Source of the DNA: Planococcus sp. ISL-110
GTDB taxonomy: Bacteria; Bacillota; Bacilli; Bacillales_A; Planococcaceae
Direction of reading: 5' to 3'
Length of the DNA stretch: 64,000 nucleotides
Assembly: GCF_018613575.1 (NCBI RefSeq)
Contig: NZ_JAGGPX010000015.1
Coordinates: 1 to 64,000 of the forward strand
Shown: piece by piece, positions 12,526 to 23,165 of the stretch
Layout: the number at the start of each line of letters is the position of its first letter
Numbering within the stretch: position 1 is the stretch's first letter
Translations under genes and position numbers: made by a program
Notes under the pieces: generated by a model
Seen by the model: the letters and a program-made list of their open reading frames with translations, nothing else
The model's database searches: none
Told to the model about the DNA's origin: nothing

Positions 12526-12556
12526 AAAGCCCGCCGATATGGCGGGCTTTTTTTAT
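12526..12556 (+). terminator. Terminator after khpB
   Basis: The perfect arms AAAGCCCGCC (12526-12535) and GGCGGGCTTT (12541-12550) are followed by a T-run. Confidence 0.92.
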
Positions 12557-12980
12557 ACCGTACGTAGAACTTGAAATAAAGAATAAGATTTTTAATAATG
12601 CTAAGTTTGAAGAAATCGCTCTAAGCGAAGCGCTGAGCATCTTCGTCGACAAGCTCCTGTGAGTCACTGGTGCTTTCCGCTCTTTCTTTAAATCTGTACC
12701 GTTGAGAGCCAAATAAGAGATTTAAAGTCCTCTTGGCTCAATTAGATCTTGAGTAAATCAGTGAAAGCGCCCAAAAGATCTCGGCAGCAGTTGCATGACC
12801 CACATTATGTGGACATGGAAAAGAGAGGAGTTTGCAAGTATTCTCCAGCAGATGGATTAGTCAATACAAACAGCCTTATAAACTTATAATGACGAAATTT
12901 ATCAAAATAGAGTGCTGTGTCTTTTGATTTCGAGTGCTTTATGCTATTGTAGTATGTTAGAAAGCCATGTGCATTTATTG
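12557..12980. other. Intergenic region before mnmE with a dispersed-repeat copy
   Basis: No gene is seen. It contains a split copy of the AGAAATCGCTC...CCGCTCTTTCTT repeat family (left half about 12609-12635, right half 12671-12692), with roughly 35 bp of unrelated sequence between the halves. Confidence 0.5.
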
Positions 12981-13077
12981 GTTGTCCACATGTGGACAAC
13001 TTTTTTAAAGCGTAAAAAAAGTTATGAACATATATTTTGGCATTCGGGCTGCTGCGCTGCTTTGTTTTTTATCCACA
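12981..13077. promoter_or_regulatory. 20-bp palindrome and DnaA box upstream of mnmE
   Basis: GTTGTCCACATGTGGACAAC at 12981-13000 is a perfect palindrome made of two head-to-head one-mismatch DnaA boxes. A perfect DnaA box TTATCCACA lies at 13069-13077, 40 bp before the mnmE start. DnaA control of mnmE, or a satellite initiator-titration site, is possible. Confidence 0.55.
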
Positions 13078-13116
13078 GGGCCGGCGTTGCCGCTTTTCTT
13101 AAGAGGAGGGAACATC

Positions 13117-14502
13117 ATGGAATTCGACACAATCGCTGCCATATCGACACCCAGCGGAGAAGGAGCAATCGCGATTGTCCGCTTGAGCGGTCCAGAAGCA
13201 GTAGCTATTGCAGATAAACTGTTTCGGGCTCCGAGCAAAAAGACATTGGCTGCTCAGCCTACCCATACGATCCATTACGGACATCTTGAAGATCCGGCGA
13301 CGGGGGAAGTAGCGGAAGAAGTCATGGTATCGCTGATGAAAGCGCCAAAGACCTTTACCCGCGAGGATGTTATTGAAATCAATTGCCACGGTGGAATTGT
13401 GTCGGTCAACCGGGTGCTTGAGCTGGCATTGCGTGCAGGGGCAAGGCTCGCGGAGCCGGGAGAATTCACCAAACGGGCATTTTTAAATGGCCGCATCGAT
13501 TTGTCCCAGGCAGAGGCGGTTATGGATCTGATTCGTGCGAAGACGGACCGTGCCATGGATGTTGCACTCAACCAGATGGAAGGGAAGCTGTCGAAGCTGA
13601 TCGGCACGCTGCGTCAGGCCCTGCTTGAATCGATTGCCCAAATGGAAGTGAACATTGACTATCCGGAATATGATGATGTGGAAGAAATGACACGTCCGAT
13701 TATGCTGGAAAAATCAAAATGGGTCCGTTCGGAAATCGATAAATTGCTGCAGACGTCCTCGCAGGGAAAAATCTTGAGAGAAGGGCTTTCAACTGTCATT
13801 TTGGGACGTCCCAATGTCGGAAAATCTTCTCTATTGAACAGCCTGGTTCAGGAAAATAAAGCCATTGTCACAGAAATAGCGGGAACGACCCGTGATATAA
13901 TAGAGGAATACGTAAATGTCCGCGGTGTGCCGCTGCGTTTGGTCGATACAGCGGGAATCCGGGAAACAGAGGACATTGTTGAGCGGATCGGCGTTGAACG
14001 TTCACGAAAAGTATTAAAGGAAGCCGATTTGATTCTTTACGTTCTGAACTATGCAGAAGCGTTGACTCCGGAAGACGAGCTGTTGTTTGAAACGGTCAAG
14101 GATATGGACTATATTGTCGTTATCAATAAAACCGACTTGCCGCAAAAAATCGACCTGGAACAAGTACAGAAACTGGCAGGCAATAAACTGCTGGTGACAA
14201 CTTCCCTGATCGAAGAAGAAGGCATCGACCAGCTTGAAGAAGCTATTGCCGCCTTATTTTTCCAAGGGGAAATCGAAGCAGGGGACATGACCTATGTATC
14301 CAATGTGCGACACATTGCGTTGCTGCATCAGGCACATAAAACCATTTCAGATGCCATTGAAGCTGCTGAAATGGAAGTTCCTGTAGATATGATTCAAATT
14401 GATGTTACCCGAACATGGGAAATTCTTGGTGAAATCATTGGAGATACCGCAGATGACGGCCTCCTCAACCAGTTATTCTCTCAGTTCTGTCTAGGGAAAT
14501 AA
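13117..14502 (+). CDS. mnmE: tRNA uridine-5-carboxymethylaminomethyl(34) synthesis GTPase MnmE
   Basis: A GTPase that with MnmG modifies the wobble uridine U34 of certain tRNAs. The 461-residue protein has an N-terminal formyl-THF-binding domain ([20 protein letters not shown]), a helical domain, and an inserted G domain with G1 GRPNVGKSS near residue 229, G2 AGTTRD, DTAGI and NKTD. It ends in the catalytic-Cys motif FCLGK (Cys458). The frame is open from 13024, but the ATG at 13117 follows GAGGAGGG at ideal spacing and gives the family length. It lies 22 bp upstream of mnmG. Confidence 0.97.
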   Translation: MEFDTIAAISTPSGEGAIAIVRLSGPEAVAIADKLFRAPSKKTLAAQPTHTIHYGHLEDPATGEVAEEVMVSLMKAPKTFTREDVIEINCHGGIVSVNRVLELALRAGARLAEPGEFTKRAFLNGRIDLSQAEAVMDLIRAKTDRAMDVALNQMEGKLSKLIGTLRQALLESIAQMEVNIDYPEYDDVEEMTRPIMLEKSKWVRSEIDKLLQTSSQGKILREGLSTVILGRPNVGKSSLLNSLVQENKAIVTEIAGTTRDIIEEYVNVRGVPLRLVDTAGIRETEDIVERIGVERSRKVLKEADLILYVLNYAEALTPEDELLFETVKDMDYIVVINKTDLPQKIDLEQVQKLAGNKLLVTTSLIEEEGIDQLEEAIAALFFQGEIEAGDMTYVSNVRHIALLHQAHKTISDAIEAAEMEVPVDMIQIDVTRTWEILGEIIGDTADDGLLNQLFSQFCLGK

Positions 14503-14524
14503 AACTCGAAGGGAATGAACGAAC

Positions 14525-16414
14525 ATGCCACAATACGAAGCAGGCACGTTCGATGTCATCGTTGTAGGAGCCGGACATGCAGGAGCGGAAGCTGCTCTTG
14601 CATCGGCACGGATGGGCGCTAAAACGCTTGTTTTGACGATGAATCTGGATATGATCGCATTCATGCCATGCAACCCATCTATCGGTGGGCCAGCGAAAGG
14701 CATCGTTGTACGCGAAATTGACGCACTTGGCGGAGCCATGGGGCGCGTTATCGATAAAACACACATTCAAATGAGAATGTTGAATACAGCAAAAGGACCT
14801 GCTGTCCGCGCATTGCGTGCACAGGCCGACAAAGTGCTTTATCAGCAGGAAATGAAACGCTTGATGGAAGAAGAACCGAATTTAACCTTGCATCAGGGCA
14901 TCGCTGAAGAATTGGTTGTCGAAGATGACAAAATCCAAGGGTTGATCACACAAGTAGGGGGCATTTACCGTGCCAACTCCGTCGTAATTACGACGGGAAC
15001 ATTCCTGCGCGGTGAGATCATCATCGGAGATCTGCGCTATTCAAGCGGACCGAACAATCAACAGCCTTCCATTAAATTGGCAGAAAACCTGGAGAAACTC
15101 GGTTTTGAAACGGTTCGTTTCAAAACAGGGACGCCTCCACGCGTCAACAGCAACAGCATCGACTACAGCAAAACCGAAATTCAACCCGGCGACGATGTGC
15201 CGCGCGCCTTTGGCCACGAAACCACTGAATACATTACAGATCAGCTGCCATGCTGGTTGACTTATACAAACGAACAGACGCATCAGGTCATTGATGACAA
15301 TCTTCATTTGTCGCCAATGTATTCCGGAATGATCAAAGGAACAGGCCCGCGCTATTGTCCTTCAATTGAAGACAAAGTCGTCCGTTTCAACGACAAGCCG
15401 CGCCATCAGATCTTCCTGGAGCCGGAAGGCCGTAATACACGTGAGGTTTACGTACAAGGTCTTTCAACCAGTTTACCGGAACATGTGCAGCGGAAGCTCC
15501 TGGAATCGATTCCGGGGCTTGAGAAGGCTGAAATGATGCGTGCAGGTTATGCCATCGAGTATGATTCCATCGTACCCACGCAATTATGGCCGACGTTGGA
15601 GTCAAAACGGATTGAAAATCTTTATACTGCCGGCCAGATCAACGGAACATCCGGCTATGAAGAAGCAGCCGGCCAAGGGTTGATGGCAGGAATCAATGCA
15701 GCGGCTAAAGTGCTGGGCAAAGAAGAAGTTATTTTGAGCCGTTCGGATGCATATATCGGGGTATTGATCGATGATTTGGTGACAAAAGGGACCAACGAAC
15801 CTTATCGTTTGCTGACATCTCGTGCAGAATACCGTTTATTGCTGCGCCACGACAACGCGGATATACGTTTGACTGAATTGGCTTATGCAATCGGCATGGT
15901 CAAGGAAGAACGGTATGTGAAATTCCTGGCGAAAAAAGAGCGCATTGAAGAAGAAATCAAACGCTTGAGAGGCATCATGATCAAGCCGAATGAAACGACT
16001 CAACAAGTGATTCGCGACGCAGGAGGCAGTGAATTGAAGGATGGCATTCGCGGAGCGGATCTTTTGAAACGACCGGAAATGACCTATGATATGATTTCGC
16101 AGCTAACAAGCTCATTAGTCGAGCTGGAAGATGAAGTAAAAGAACAAGTCGAAATTCACATCAAATACGAAGGCTATATCGAAAAATCACTGCAGCAGGT
16201 CGACAAACTCAAGAAAATGGAAAACAAAAAAATTCCAGACAATATCGATTATCATGCGATTTCAGGCATTGCGACCGAAGCCCGCGGCAAACTTGCAGAA
16301 GTTCGTCCGTTGTCCATTGCACAGGCCACACGCATCTCTGGCGTGAATCCGGCTGACATATCCATCTTATTGGTGTATATTGAACAAGGAAAGATCGCGA
16401 AAATCTCAGTATGA
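14525..16414 (+). CDS. mnmG: tRNA uridine-5-carboxymethylaminomethyl(34) synthesis enzyme MnmG
   Basis: An FAD-dependent partner of MnmE in wobble-uridine modification. The 629-residue protein has the dinucleotide-binding motif [10 protein letters not shown] (residues 15-24), the [16 protein letters not shown] segment, and a C-terminal helical domain ending [15 protein letters not shown]-like, where MnmE docks. Length and order (mnmE-mnmG-rsmG) are as in other Bacillales. A terminator follows. Confidence 0.97.
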   Translation: MPQYEAGTFDVIVVGAGHAGAEAALASARMGAKTLVLTMNLDMIAFMPCNPSIGGPAKGIVVREIDALGGAMGRVIDKTHIQMRMLNTAKGPAVRALRAQADKVLYQQEMKRLMEEEPNLTLHQGIAEELVVEDDKIQGLITQVGGIYRANSVVITTGTFLRGEIIIGDLRYSSGPNNQQPSIKLAENLEKLGFETVRFKTGTPPRVNSNSIDYSKTEIQPGDDVPRAFGHETTEYITDQLPCWLTYTNEQTHQVIDDNLHLSPMYSGMIKGTGPRYCPSIEDKVVRFNDKPRHQIFLEPEGRNTREVYVQGLSTSLPEHVQRKLLESIPGLEKAEMMRAGYAIEYDSIVPTQLWPTLESKRIENLYTAGQINGTSGYEEAAGQGLMAGINAAAKVLGKEEVILSRSDAYIGVLIDDLVTKGTNEPYRLLTSRAEYRLLLRHDNADIRLTELAYAIGMVKEERYVKFLAKKERIEEEIKRLRGIMIKPNETTQQVIRDAGGSELKDGIRGADLLKRPEMTYDMISQLTSSLVELEDEVKEQVEIHIKYEGYIEKSLQQVDKLKKMENKKIPDNIDYHAISGIATEARGKLAEVRPLSIAQATRISGVNPADISILLVYIEQGKIAKISV

Positions 16415-16485
16415 ACATAAAGACAGAAGTGCCTGTCAAACAGATGGATCAACTTATTGAACAAAAGGCATAAGCTAGACAACAG

Positions 16486-16519
16486 AATGGGCTGGCTCAC
16501 ACCAGCCCATTTATTTTTT
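16486..16519 (+). terminator. Terminator after mnmG
   Basis: The arms AATGGGCTGG (16486-16495) and CCAGCCCATT (16502-16511) are followed by TATTTTTT. Confidence 0.9.
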
Positions 16520-16554
16520 ACATAGAAAACCTATAAGAGAGGGAGGAAGCCAGT

Positions 16555-17268
16555 TTGAATGAACAACAGTTTAAAGATGCCCTCAGTGAAAAAGGGATCC
16601 TCTTGACCGAACAGCAGCTAGAGCAATTCCGGGTTTACTACAAGGAATTAGTCGAGTGGAATGAAAAAATGAACCTTACGGCAATCACGGAGCAGCCAGC
16701 CGTTTACTTAAAGCACTTCTATGACTCTATCACTGCCGCGTTCTATTTGGATTTCACAAAGCCCATGAAGCTTTGCGACGTCGGAGCCGGAGCCGGATTC
16801 CCAAGCATCCCACTAAAAATCTGTTTCCCCCATATTGAAGTGACGATTGTGGATTCCTTAAACAAACGCATTCAATTTTTGGAACACTTGAGCAGCAAAC
16901 TTGGACTTGCCAAGGTGAAGTTTGTCCATTCAAGAGCAGAAGATTTTGGGCAGTCCGTGCACCGTGAAAGTTATGATTTGGTAACAGCGCGAGCCGTAGC
17001 CCGTCTGTCAGTCCTGGCTGAATTATGTGTGCCGCTTGTGAAAAAAGGCGGAGTGTTTGCCGCAATGAAAGCTTCCTCTGCTGCAGACGAATTGGATGAC
17101 GCAGAAAAAGCATTGCAGAAACTCGGCGTGAAATTAGATGCCGTCCATTCTTTCCTGCTGCCAATAGAAGAAAGCGAACGCTATATCCAAGTCTTCAAGA
17201 AATTCAAAGAAACGCCAAGGAAATACCCACGGAAAGCTGGAGTCCCAAACAAGTCACCAATCTCTTAA
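16555..17268 (+). CDS. rsmG: 16S rRNA (guanine(527)-N(7))-methyltransferase RsmG
   Basis: A SAM-dependent enzyme that methylates G527 of 16S rRNA; loss gives low-level streptomycin resistance in several bacteria. The 237-residue protein has the SAM-binding loop [14 protein letters not shown] near residue 76 and the conserved TARAVARL segment. The start codon is TTG behind GGGAGG at 8-nt spacing; the ATG overlapping it is out of frame. A parS site begins immediately after the stop codon. Confidence 0.96.
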   Translation: MNEQQFKDALSEKGILLTEQQLEQFRVYYKELVEWNEKMNLTAITEQPAVYLKHFYDSITAAFYLDFTKPMKLCDVGAGAGFPSIPLKICFPHIEVTIVDSLNKRIQFLEHLSSKLGLAKVKFVHSRAEDFGQSVHRESYDLVTARAVARLSVLAELCVPLVKKGGVFAAMKASSAADELDDAEKALQKLGVKLDAVHSFLLPIEESERYIQVFKKFKETPRKYPRKAGVPNKSPIS

Positions 17269-17284
17269 TGTTTCACGTGAAACA
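17269..17284. promoter_or_regulatory. parS site
   Basis: TGTTTCACGTGAAACA is the perfect 16-bp ParB-binding palindrome. It lies between rsmG and noc and serves to load ParB clamps near oriC for segregation. Confidence 0.97.
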
Positions 17285-17356
17285 TTTTACTGCCAAGAGA
17301 ACATCAGTGATAAAGATTCAGCAGAAAAGTGAGCTTGTAAAAGGTGGTGCTTGAGG

Positions 17357-18223
17357 ATGAAAAGTCCTTTTTCCCGTTTCTTCGGAGGCGGCGATAAAGC
17401 AAATGAGACAGCAAAGAAGGAAGCGGCAGAACACGAGTCTTCAGAAGAAATCCTGAAATTGCCGCTCGACAAAATACACGCCAATAAATTCCAGCCAAGA
17501 ACAGTGTTCGATCAAGAGAAAATTGAGGAATTGGCGAGAACGATCCATGTTCACGGAGTGATTCAGCCGATTGTGGTCCGAAAATCCGATAATGAAGGGG
17601 AATACGAAATCATTGCCGGAGAACGGCGCTTCCGTGCGATGAAATCACTTGACTGGAAGGAAGTTCCGGCAATCATACGGAACTTAAGCGATAAGGAAAC
17701 GGCGTCTATTGCCCTTATAGAAAACCTGCAACGTGAAGAGCTAACTTCAATAGAAGAGGCTCACGCCTACCAAAACCTGCTGGAAATACAGGAGATTACG
17801 CAGGAGGCATTAGCGCAGCGCCTTGGAAAAGGACAGTCTACAGTAGCCAATAAGCTGCGGTTGCTGAAGTTACCGGAAGAAATTCAAACGGCTCTACTGA
17901 ACCGATTACTGACGGAACGGCATGCCAGAGCTCTTTTGCAGGTGAAGGATGCTGAACTGCAGAAAAAGCTGTTTGATGAAACCGTTGAGGAAAGTTTGAA
18001 CGTAAAGCAGCTAGAAATGAAAGTAAGCAAGCTGCTGTCAACAGAACCGAAAAAACCGAAAGCACGCAGAAAAGCAGTTAGCCGTGATATGCGGATTGCA
18101 ATGAACACCATTAAAGAATCTTTGAACATGGTTACCAAAAGTGGCATCGATGTGACCACTGAGGAAGAAGAGCATGAAGAATATTATCAAATCACAGTGA
18201 AAATTCCGAAAAAAAAATCATAA
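17357..18223 (+). CDS. noc: Nucleoid occlusion protein Noc
   Basis: A ParB paralogue that binds Noc-binding sites and recruits DNA to the membrane, blocking FtsZ assembly over the nucleoid. The 288-residue protein has an N-terminal amphipathic [11 protein letters not shown] segment (membrane-targeting in B. subtilis Noc). A CTPase/ParB core follows with [23 protein letters not shown] and [14 protein letters not shown], then the helix-turn-helix [19 protein letters not shown] near residue 153. The ATG at 17357 has AAAGGTGGTG upstream; a TTG two codons earlier is less likely. Full-length similarity to Noc, and its place before parA-parB, separate it from ParB. Confidence 0.96.
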   Translation: MKSPFSRFFGGGDKANETAKKEAAEHESSEEILKLPLDKIHANKFQPRTVFDQEKIEELARTIHVHGVIQPIVVRKSDNEGEYEIIAGERRFRAMKSLDWKEVPAIIRNLSDKETASIALIENLQREELTSIEEAHAYQNLLEIQEITQEALAQRLGKGQSTVANKLRLLKLPEEIQTALLNRLLTERHARALLQVKDAELQKKLFDETVEESLNVKQLEMKVSKLLSTEPKKPKARRKAVSRDMRIAMNTIKESLNMVTKSGIDVTTEEEEHEEYYQITVKIPKKKS

Positions 18224-18226
18224 AGC

Positions 18227-18254
18227 GCTCTTTCCGTATGGAAAGAGCTTTTTT
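18227..18254 (+). terminator. Terminator after noc
   Basis: The stem GCTCTTTCC/GGAAAGAGC (18227-18235 and 18240-18248) is followed by six T. Confidence 0.88.
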
Positions 18255-18378
18255 AATAGCTATGGCATCGTATTGTTAAAAATTTTTGATACAATAAGAA
18301 AATGGAAGCCTCACAAAATAGCTAAAATAAAGGTTCCGCAGTAAAATGAAAAGAGTATTAAAGAAAGTTGGTGCAAGT

Positions 18379-19140
18379 GTGGGTAGAACTATTGCGATCG
18401 CCAATCAAAAGGGCGGCGTAGGAAAAACAACGTCTTCAGTGAACTTAAGTGCCTGCCTTGCTTATTTAGGCAAAAAAGTTCTGTTAATAGATATCGATCC
18501 TCAAGGAAATGCCACCAGCGGGGTGGGGGTAAACAAAGGGGATGTCAACCAATGCATCTACGAAGTGTTAATCGATGACGTGGATGTAAAGAGTACAATC
18601 ATGGAAACCAAAGTAGAGAACCTGCACGTGGTTCCTGCCACAATCTCTCTTGCCGGAGCTGAAATTGAATTGGTGTCAACCATTTCGAGAGAAGCCCGCT
18701 TGAAAAACGCCTTGGAAGAAGTCAAAGATATGTACGATTACATAATCATTGATTGTCCACCGTCTTTAGGGTTGCTGACATTGAATTCATTGACAGCTTC
18801 CGATGCGATTATTATTCCTGTGCAATGTGAATACTATGCGTTAGAAGGACTAAGCCAATTATTAAGTACTATTCGCTTAGTGCAAAAGCATTTAAATCAT
18901 GATTTAATGATTGATGGTGTCCTATTGACCATGCTGGATGCCCGTACGAACTTAGGAATTCAGGTAATTGAAGAAGTGAAAAAGTATTTCCAGGACAAAG
19001 TGTATAAAACGATCATTCCAAGAAATGTGAGATTGAGTGAAGCACCTAGCCACGGAGAGCCAATTATTATCTATGATCCAAAATCCAGAGGCGCAGAAGT
19101 GTATTTAGAATTGGCGAAGGAAGTGATTCATAATGGCTAA
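18379..19140 (+). CDS. parA: Chromosome partitioning ATPase ParA (Soj)
   Basis: A deviant Walker ATPase that works with ParB in origin segregation and regulates DnaA at oriC. The motifs are KGGVGKTT (residues 11-18), DIDPQGNATSG and IIDCPPSLG. The frame is open from an ATG at 18346 (264 residues). Soj proteins, however, start close to GRTIAIANQKGG, and the GTG at 18379 gives 253 residues, matching B. subtilis Soj, with an AAAGTTGGTG site 5 nt upstream. The end overlaps the parB start by 8 bp. Confidence 0.95.
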   Translation: MGRTIAIANQKGGVGKTTSSVNLSACLAYLGKKVLLIDIDPQGNATSGVGVNKGDVNQCIYEVLIDDVDVKSTIMETKVENLHVVPATISLAGAEIELVSTISREARLKNALEEVKDMYDYIIIDCPPSLGLLTLNSLTASDAIIIPVQCEYYALEGLSQLLSTIRLVQKHLNHDLMIDGVLLTMLDARTNLGIQVIEEVKKYFQDKVYKTIIPRNVRLSEAPSHGEPIIIYDPKSRGAEVYLELAKEVIHNG

Positions 19141-19966
19141 AGGATTGGGAAAAGGCATTAATGCACTGTTTCCAGGTGAGACAATCAATGAAGCGGACAA
19201 AGTAAACCAAATCAGTGTCGGGGAAATCCGGACAAATCCTTACCAACCACGGAAAATTTTCGATCAGGCGGCTTTAGAGGAATTGGCAGAATCCATTAAA
19301 GAACACGGGATTTTGCAACCAATTGTTGTCAGAAAAGCTGGTGAAAAGTTTGAACTGGTTGTAGGGGAACGCCGTTTCCGTGCAGCTAAATTGATTAAGT
19401 TAAAAATAGTTCCAGCTATTATCAAAGAGCTGACGGATCAACAGATGATGGAACTTGCTATATTAGAAAACCTTCAACGTGAAGATTTGACTCCGATTGA
19501 AGAAGCGGAAGCTTATCAGAAGTTGATGGAAGCATTGAATCTGACCCAGGAACAGCTTGCTTTCCGTTTAGGGAAAAGCCGTCCCCATATCGCTAACCAT
19601 GTGCGTCTTTTGGCTTTGCCTCAAAATGTCCGCAAACTCATTTCGGATAAGGAGTTATCGATGGGCCACGGCCGTACATTGCTGGGGTTAAGAAGCAAGA
19701 AGTTGATTCCGGAGACGGCTGAAAAAGTAGTCAAGGAAAACCTGAATGTGCGTCAATTGGAAAATTTGGTGCAGCGTTTGAATGAAGATGTTCCACGTGA
19801 AACAATTGAGAAAAAGAAAGATATTTTTATAGAAGAAAAACAATCTGAACTCAGAGATCGTTTTGGCACAAACGTCCAAATCAAGAAGAACAAGAATAAA
19901 GGGAAAATAGAGATCGAGTTTTTCTCGGAAGATGATTTGGAACGGATTTTAGAATTGTTAAGCTGA
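19133..19966 (+). CDS. parB: Chromosome partitioning protein ParB (Spo0J)
   Basis: A CTP-dependent DNA clamp that loads at parS and spreads, recruiting SMC to the origin. The 277-residue protein starts MAKGLGKGINALFP. It has the ParB box segments NPYQPRKIF, HGILQPIVVR, GERRFRAAK and ENLQREDLTPIEEAEAY, a helix-turn-helix in AFRLGKSRPHIANHVRLL, and a C-terminal dimerisation domain. A parS site lies inside its own coding sequence (19789-19804). It overlaps parA by 8 bp, and a hairpin terminator follows. Confidence 0.97.
   Translation: MAKGLGKGINALFPGETINEADKVNQISVGEIRTNPYQPRKIFDQAALEELAESIKEHGILQPIVVRKAGEKFELVVGERRFRAAKLIKLKIVPAIIKELTDQQMMELAILENLQREDLTPIEEAEAYQKLMEALNLTQEQLAFRLGKSRPHIANHVRLLALPQNVRKLISDKELSMGHGRTLLGLRSKKLIPETAEKVVKENLNVRQLENLVQRLNEDVPRETIEKKKDIFIEEKQSELRDRFGTNVQIKKNKNKGKIEIEFFSEDDLERILELLS
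19789..19804. promoter_or_regulatory. parS site within parB
   Basis: TGTTCCACGTGAAACA has one change from the ideal palindrome and is a known functional parS variant. B. subtilis also carries a parS inside spo0J. Confidence 0.95.
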
Positions 19967-19972
19967 CATATG

Positions 19973-20008
19973 CCTATTTCCCGGAAAGGGGGAATAGGTT
20001 CTGTTTTT
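19973..20008 (+). terminator. Terminator after parB
   Basis: Imperfect arms CCTATTTCCC (19973-19982) and GGGGGAATAGG (19988-19998) are followed by TTCTGTTTTT. Confidence 0.75.
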
Positions 20009-20130
20009 GATAGACGAAATACGTGGAAATCAAAAACCTATCGTTTTAATGGAAAACGAATATTTCCTTTGGAAAGAGGGAGAAGAGAGCCAACCGGTAA
20101 ATAGAGTCTAGTGTGAGGAGGAGAAATGCA

Positions 20131-20844
20131 GTGGTTCTCTTTGGGACGTTGATCAATGCAATTTTAATTGTTGTGGGAACCATTCTTGGAAGGGCTCTCC
20201 GCAATATTCCTGAAAAGATGAAAGAAACGGTCATGTATGTGATCGGGCTGGCAGTGGTTGTTCTTGGACTGCAGATGGGCTTTGAGAGCCAAAACTTCGT
20301 TATTGTCATCATCAGTTTGGTGTTGGGGGCTGTCCTTGGTGAATGGGCGAATTTAGATGGCAAGCTGAATGCGTTTGGCCATTGGATTGAACGGATGCTG
20401 GGCGCAAAAGAAAGTAAAGGCAGCATTGCTCAAGGATTTGTTACAGCGACATTGATCTTTGTAATTGGTGCAATGGGGATTATCGGCGCAATGGAGAGTG
20501 GCTTGAGCAATGAGCACGGTGTGTTGATTTCCAAAGGGATTATTGATGGGTTTACTTCCATCGTTCTAGCGTCCACATTGGGCTTTGGTGTCCTGCTTGC
20601 AGCGATTCCAGTATTTGTTTACCAGGGGTTGATTGCTTTGTTTGCGACTCAAATAAGCCTTGCCATACCTGCTGATGCTCTTGATATGTTCATCATGGAA
20701 ATGAGTGCAACTGGCGGGGTTATGATTGCTGCGATTGGTTTGAATATGATGGGTGTCACAAAAATAAGAGTGGCGAACTTGTTGCCGGGTATACTAGTTG
20801 TCGGAATTTTGGTTACCATTATCTATAAATTCAACTTGATGTAA
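20131..20844 (+). CDS. DUF554 family membrane protein
   Basis: A 237-residue integral membrane protein of the DUF554 (YdfK/YqgA) family. Several hydrophobic segments begin with LFGTLINAILIVVGTILG, and later come GAMGIIGAMESGL and the C-terminal NLLPGILVVGILVTIIYKF. The function of the family is not established. The GTG at 20131 has AGGAGG 9 nt upstream; a longer frame from 20113 would start inside that ribosome site. It is followed closely by an MscS-type channel gene, probably in one operon. Confidence 0.85.
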   Translation: MVLFGTLINAILIVVGTILGRALRNIPEKMKETVMYVIGLAVVVLGLQMGFESQNFVIVIISLVLGAVLGEWANLDGKLNAFGHWIERMLGAKESKGSIAQGFVTATLIFVIGAMGIIGAMESGLSNEHGVLISKGIIDGFTSIVLASTLGFGVLLAAIPVFVYQGLIALFATQISLAIPADALDMFIMEMSATGGVMIAAIGLNMMGVTKIRVANLLPGILVVGILVTIIYKFNLM

Positions 20845-20862
20845 GTGCAGGAAGGTGAAAGA

Positions 20863-21753
20863 GTGAATGTTGAAAAAATAACACAACAAATTTTAGGCGT
20901 ACTTTCAGATGAAGCGATGTGGTTAGGTTTAATCGTCATTTTTCTGAAAGTGGTATTGATAACAGTTGCGGCGGTAGTTTTGGTTAAGGTGTTGCGCGTG
21001 TTGATTCGCAAAACCTTTTCTGTCCGCATCAAAGGGCCGATGCTTTATAATGAGCGGCGGCAGCAAACCTTGTCGAAATTATTATCGAATGTGGTGGCCT
21101 ATGTCGTTTATTTCATAGCGGGTGTTTCGGTTCTGTCGACGTTTACAATTGATATCACCGGCTTGATTGCCGGGGCAGGGGTTCTGGGGCTGGCCATTGG
21201 TTTTGGTGCCCAGAACTTGGTGCGTGATGTAATTACCGGATTTTTCATCATTTTTGAAGACCAATTTTCGGTAGGAGATTATGTCCGGATCGGTGTTGCT
21301 GAGGGAACCGTGGAAGAGATTGGCCTACGGACGACAAAAGTAAAGGCCTGGACCGGGGAACTCTTTATTTTCCCGAATGGCACGATAACAGATGTCGTAA
21401 ACTTTTCAATCCACAATTCCATTGCGGTGGTCGATGTCAACATTTCCTATGAATCGGATATCACACGCGTAGAAAGCTTGATCGCGGAGTTTCTGGATAG
21501 CTTGCAGGATCGCTACGAACAAATCATCAAACCAGCGGAATTGCTGGGTGTCCAAAACTTAACAACAACTGAAATTGTGGTGCGGATCACCGCAGAAACC
21601 TTGCCAATGCAGCATTTTGCCGTGGCCAGAGGAATGCGTCGCGATTTGAAAGATTACCTGGATCAGCGGGGAGTCGAAATCCCTTATCCACGCATGGTGA
21701 TGATGCAGCGATCTCCGGAAGAAGCCGCAGCAGCAAAAGAAGTTAAAGCTTAA
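20863..21753 (+). CDS. MscS-family small-conductance mechanosensitive channel
   Basis: A membrane channel that opens under hypo-osmotic stress. It has two to three N-terminal transmembrane segments. The pore-lining helix carries the glycine/alanine-rich GLIAGAGVLGLAIGFGAQNLVRDVITGFFIIFEDQFSVGD, split here only for description, at about residues 85-125. A beta domain follows (RTTKVKAWTGELFIFPNG). The start GTG at 20863 has AAGGTG 5 nt upstream; the frame is open from 20845. The acidic/alanine-rich tail PEEAAAAKEV is unremarkable. The 296-residue length fits YkuT/YfkC-type channels. Confidence 0.9.
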   Translation: MNVEKITQQILGVLSDEAMWLGLIVIFLKVVLITVAAVVLVKVLRVLIRKTFSVRIKGPMLYNERRQQTLSKLLSNVVAYVVYFIAGVSVLSTFTIDITGLIAGAGVLGLAIGFGAQNLVRDVITGFFIIFEDQFSVGDYVRIGVAEGTVEEIGLRTTKVKAWTGELFIFPNGTITDVVNFSIHNSIAVVDVNISYESDITRVESLIAEFLDSLQDRYEQIIKPAELLGVQNLTTTEIVVRITAETLPMQHFAVARGMRRDLKDYLDQRGVEIPYPRMVMMQRSPEEAAAAKEVKA

Positions 21754-21775
21754 TAGAGTAGAAGGAGGCAAACTC

Positions 21776-21976
21776 ATGGAAATGAAGGAGTTTGGACTGA
21801 ACGATATAGTTGAAATGAAAAAAGGCCATCCTTGTGGAGCTAATGCCTGGAAGATTATCCGCATGGGGGCTGACGTCCGGATTAAATGTGAGGGTTGCCA
21901 GCACAGCGTAATGCTGCCGCGTGTGGAATTCAATAAAAAGATGAAAAAGGTTTTGGTTAAAGCCGAAGCAGAATGA
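21776..21976 (+). CDS. DUF951 domain-containing protein
   Basis: A 66-residue protein with the DUF951 pattern NDIVEMKKGHPCGANAW...RMGADVRIKCEGC, carrying Cys residues that suggest a zinc-ribbon-like fold. The equivalent in B. subtilis is yyzM, also next to ychF (yyaF). AGAAGGAGG precedes the ATG. The molecular role is unknown. Confidence 0.88.
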   Translation: MEMKEFGLNDIVEMKKGHPCGANAWKIIRMGADVRIKCEGCQHSVMLPRVEFNKKMKKVLVKAEAE

Positions 21977-22064
21977 AAAATGGACAATTTCAAGTTCTAT
22001 TCCTATAATGGAATGGTTGTGTAAAAAATAATTCGTTTGATATAGAGGAAAGGTTGTGCATCCT

Positions 22065-23165
22065 ATGGCATTAACTGCAGGGATTGTAGGATTACCAAAC
22101 GTGGGGAAATCCACGTTATTTAATGCAATTACGAAAGCGGGCGCGGAAGCGGCAAACTATCCGTTCTGTACAATAGATCCGAACGTCGGGATTGTTGAAG
22201 TTCCAGATGAACGTCTTAATAAATTGACGGAATTGGTAGATCCGAAAAAAACCGTGCCAACGGCTTTCGAGTTTACCGATATTGCAGGAATTGTTGAAGG
22301 CGCCAGCAAAGGTGAAGGTCTTGGAAACAAATTCCTGTCTCACATTCGCGAAGTTGACGCGATTTGCCAAGTGGTTCGCTGCTTCGCTGACGATAACATT
22401 ACCCATGTAACCGGAAAAGTGGATCCGATTTCTGATATTGAAGTCATTAACCTGGAATTGGTTTTGGCCGACATGGAAAGTATCGAAAAACGCATTGTGC
22501 GCGCGGCGAAATTGGTAAAGCAAAAAGATAAGGACGCAGTTGCAGAAGAGCCTGTCCTGATGAAATTACGTGAAGCTTTTGAAAACGGCGATTTGGCGCG
22601 TTCAATCGAATTCACCGAAGATGAGTTGCACATTGCAAAAGGCTTGAATTTATTGACACTCAAGCCGATGCTTTACGTAGCAAACGTTTCAGAAGATGAA
22701 ATCGCGGATGCTGATAACAACGAATATGTCCAAAAGGTTCGTGAGTTCGCGGCCAAAGACAATGCCGATGTTATCGTGATTTGTGCGAAAATCGAAGAAG
22801 AAATGGCTGAACTTGAAGACGAGGAAAAAGAAATGTTCCTTGAAGAGCTGGGCATCAACGAGTCCGGGTTGGACCAATTGGTCAAAGCATCGTACAGTCT
22901 TCTTGGATTAGCGACTTATTTTACTGCAGGCGTCCAAGAAGTGCGTGCATGGACATTCAAAAAAGGCATGAAAGCACCACAATGTGCCGGCGTTATACAC
23001 TCTGACTTCGAACGCGGATTTATCCGTGCCGAAACGGTTGCCTATGAAGAACTGGTCGAAGCCGGATCAATGGCGGCAGCTAAAGAAGCAGGGAAAGTGC
23101 GTCAAGAAGGCAAAGAATACATCGTCAAAGACGGCGACGTAATGCTATTTAGATTTAACGTTTAA
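22065..23165 (+). CDS. ychF: Redox-regulated ATPase YchF (Obg-like)
   Basis: An OBG-type P-loop ATPase (366 residues) linked to translation and oxidative-stress control. The motifs are [18 protein letters not shown] at the N terminus, [17 protein letters not shown], the NVSED position in place of the usual NKxD (explaining ATP preference), a helical arm, and a C-terminal TGS domain ([17 protein letters not shown]). The ATG at 22065 gives the family length; a GTG three codons upstream is too close to the AGGAAAGG site. A tandem repeat begins directly at its stop codon. Confidence 0.95.
   Translation: MALTAGIVGLPNVGKSTLFNAITKAGAEAANYPFCTIDPNVGIVEVPDERLNKLTELVDPKKTVPTAFEFTDIAGIVEGASKGEGLGNKFLSHIREVDAICQVVRCFADDNITHVTGKVDPISDIEVINLELVLADMESIEKRIVRAAKLVKQKDKDAVAEEPVLMKLREAFENGDLARSIEFTEDELHIAKGLNLLTLKPMLYVANVSEDEIADADNNEYVQKVREFAAKDNADVIVICAKIEEEMAELEDEEKEMFLEELGINESGLDQLVKASYSLLGLATYFTAGVQEVRAWTFKKGMKAPQCAGVIHSDFERGFIRAETVAYEELVEAGSMAAAKEAGKVRQEGKEYIVKDGDVMLFRFNV

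Noticed and set aside
13024-13116. N-terminal extension of mnmE from an upstream ATG
   Set aside because: The internal ATG at 13117 has an ideal ribosome site and matches family starts; the extension overlaps a DnaA box.
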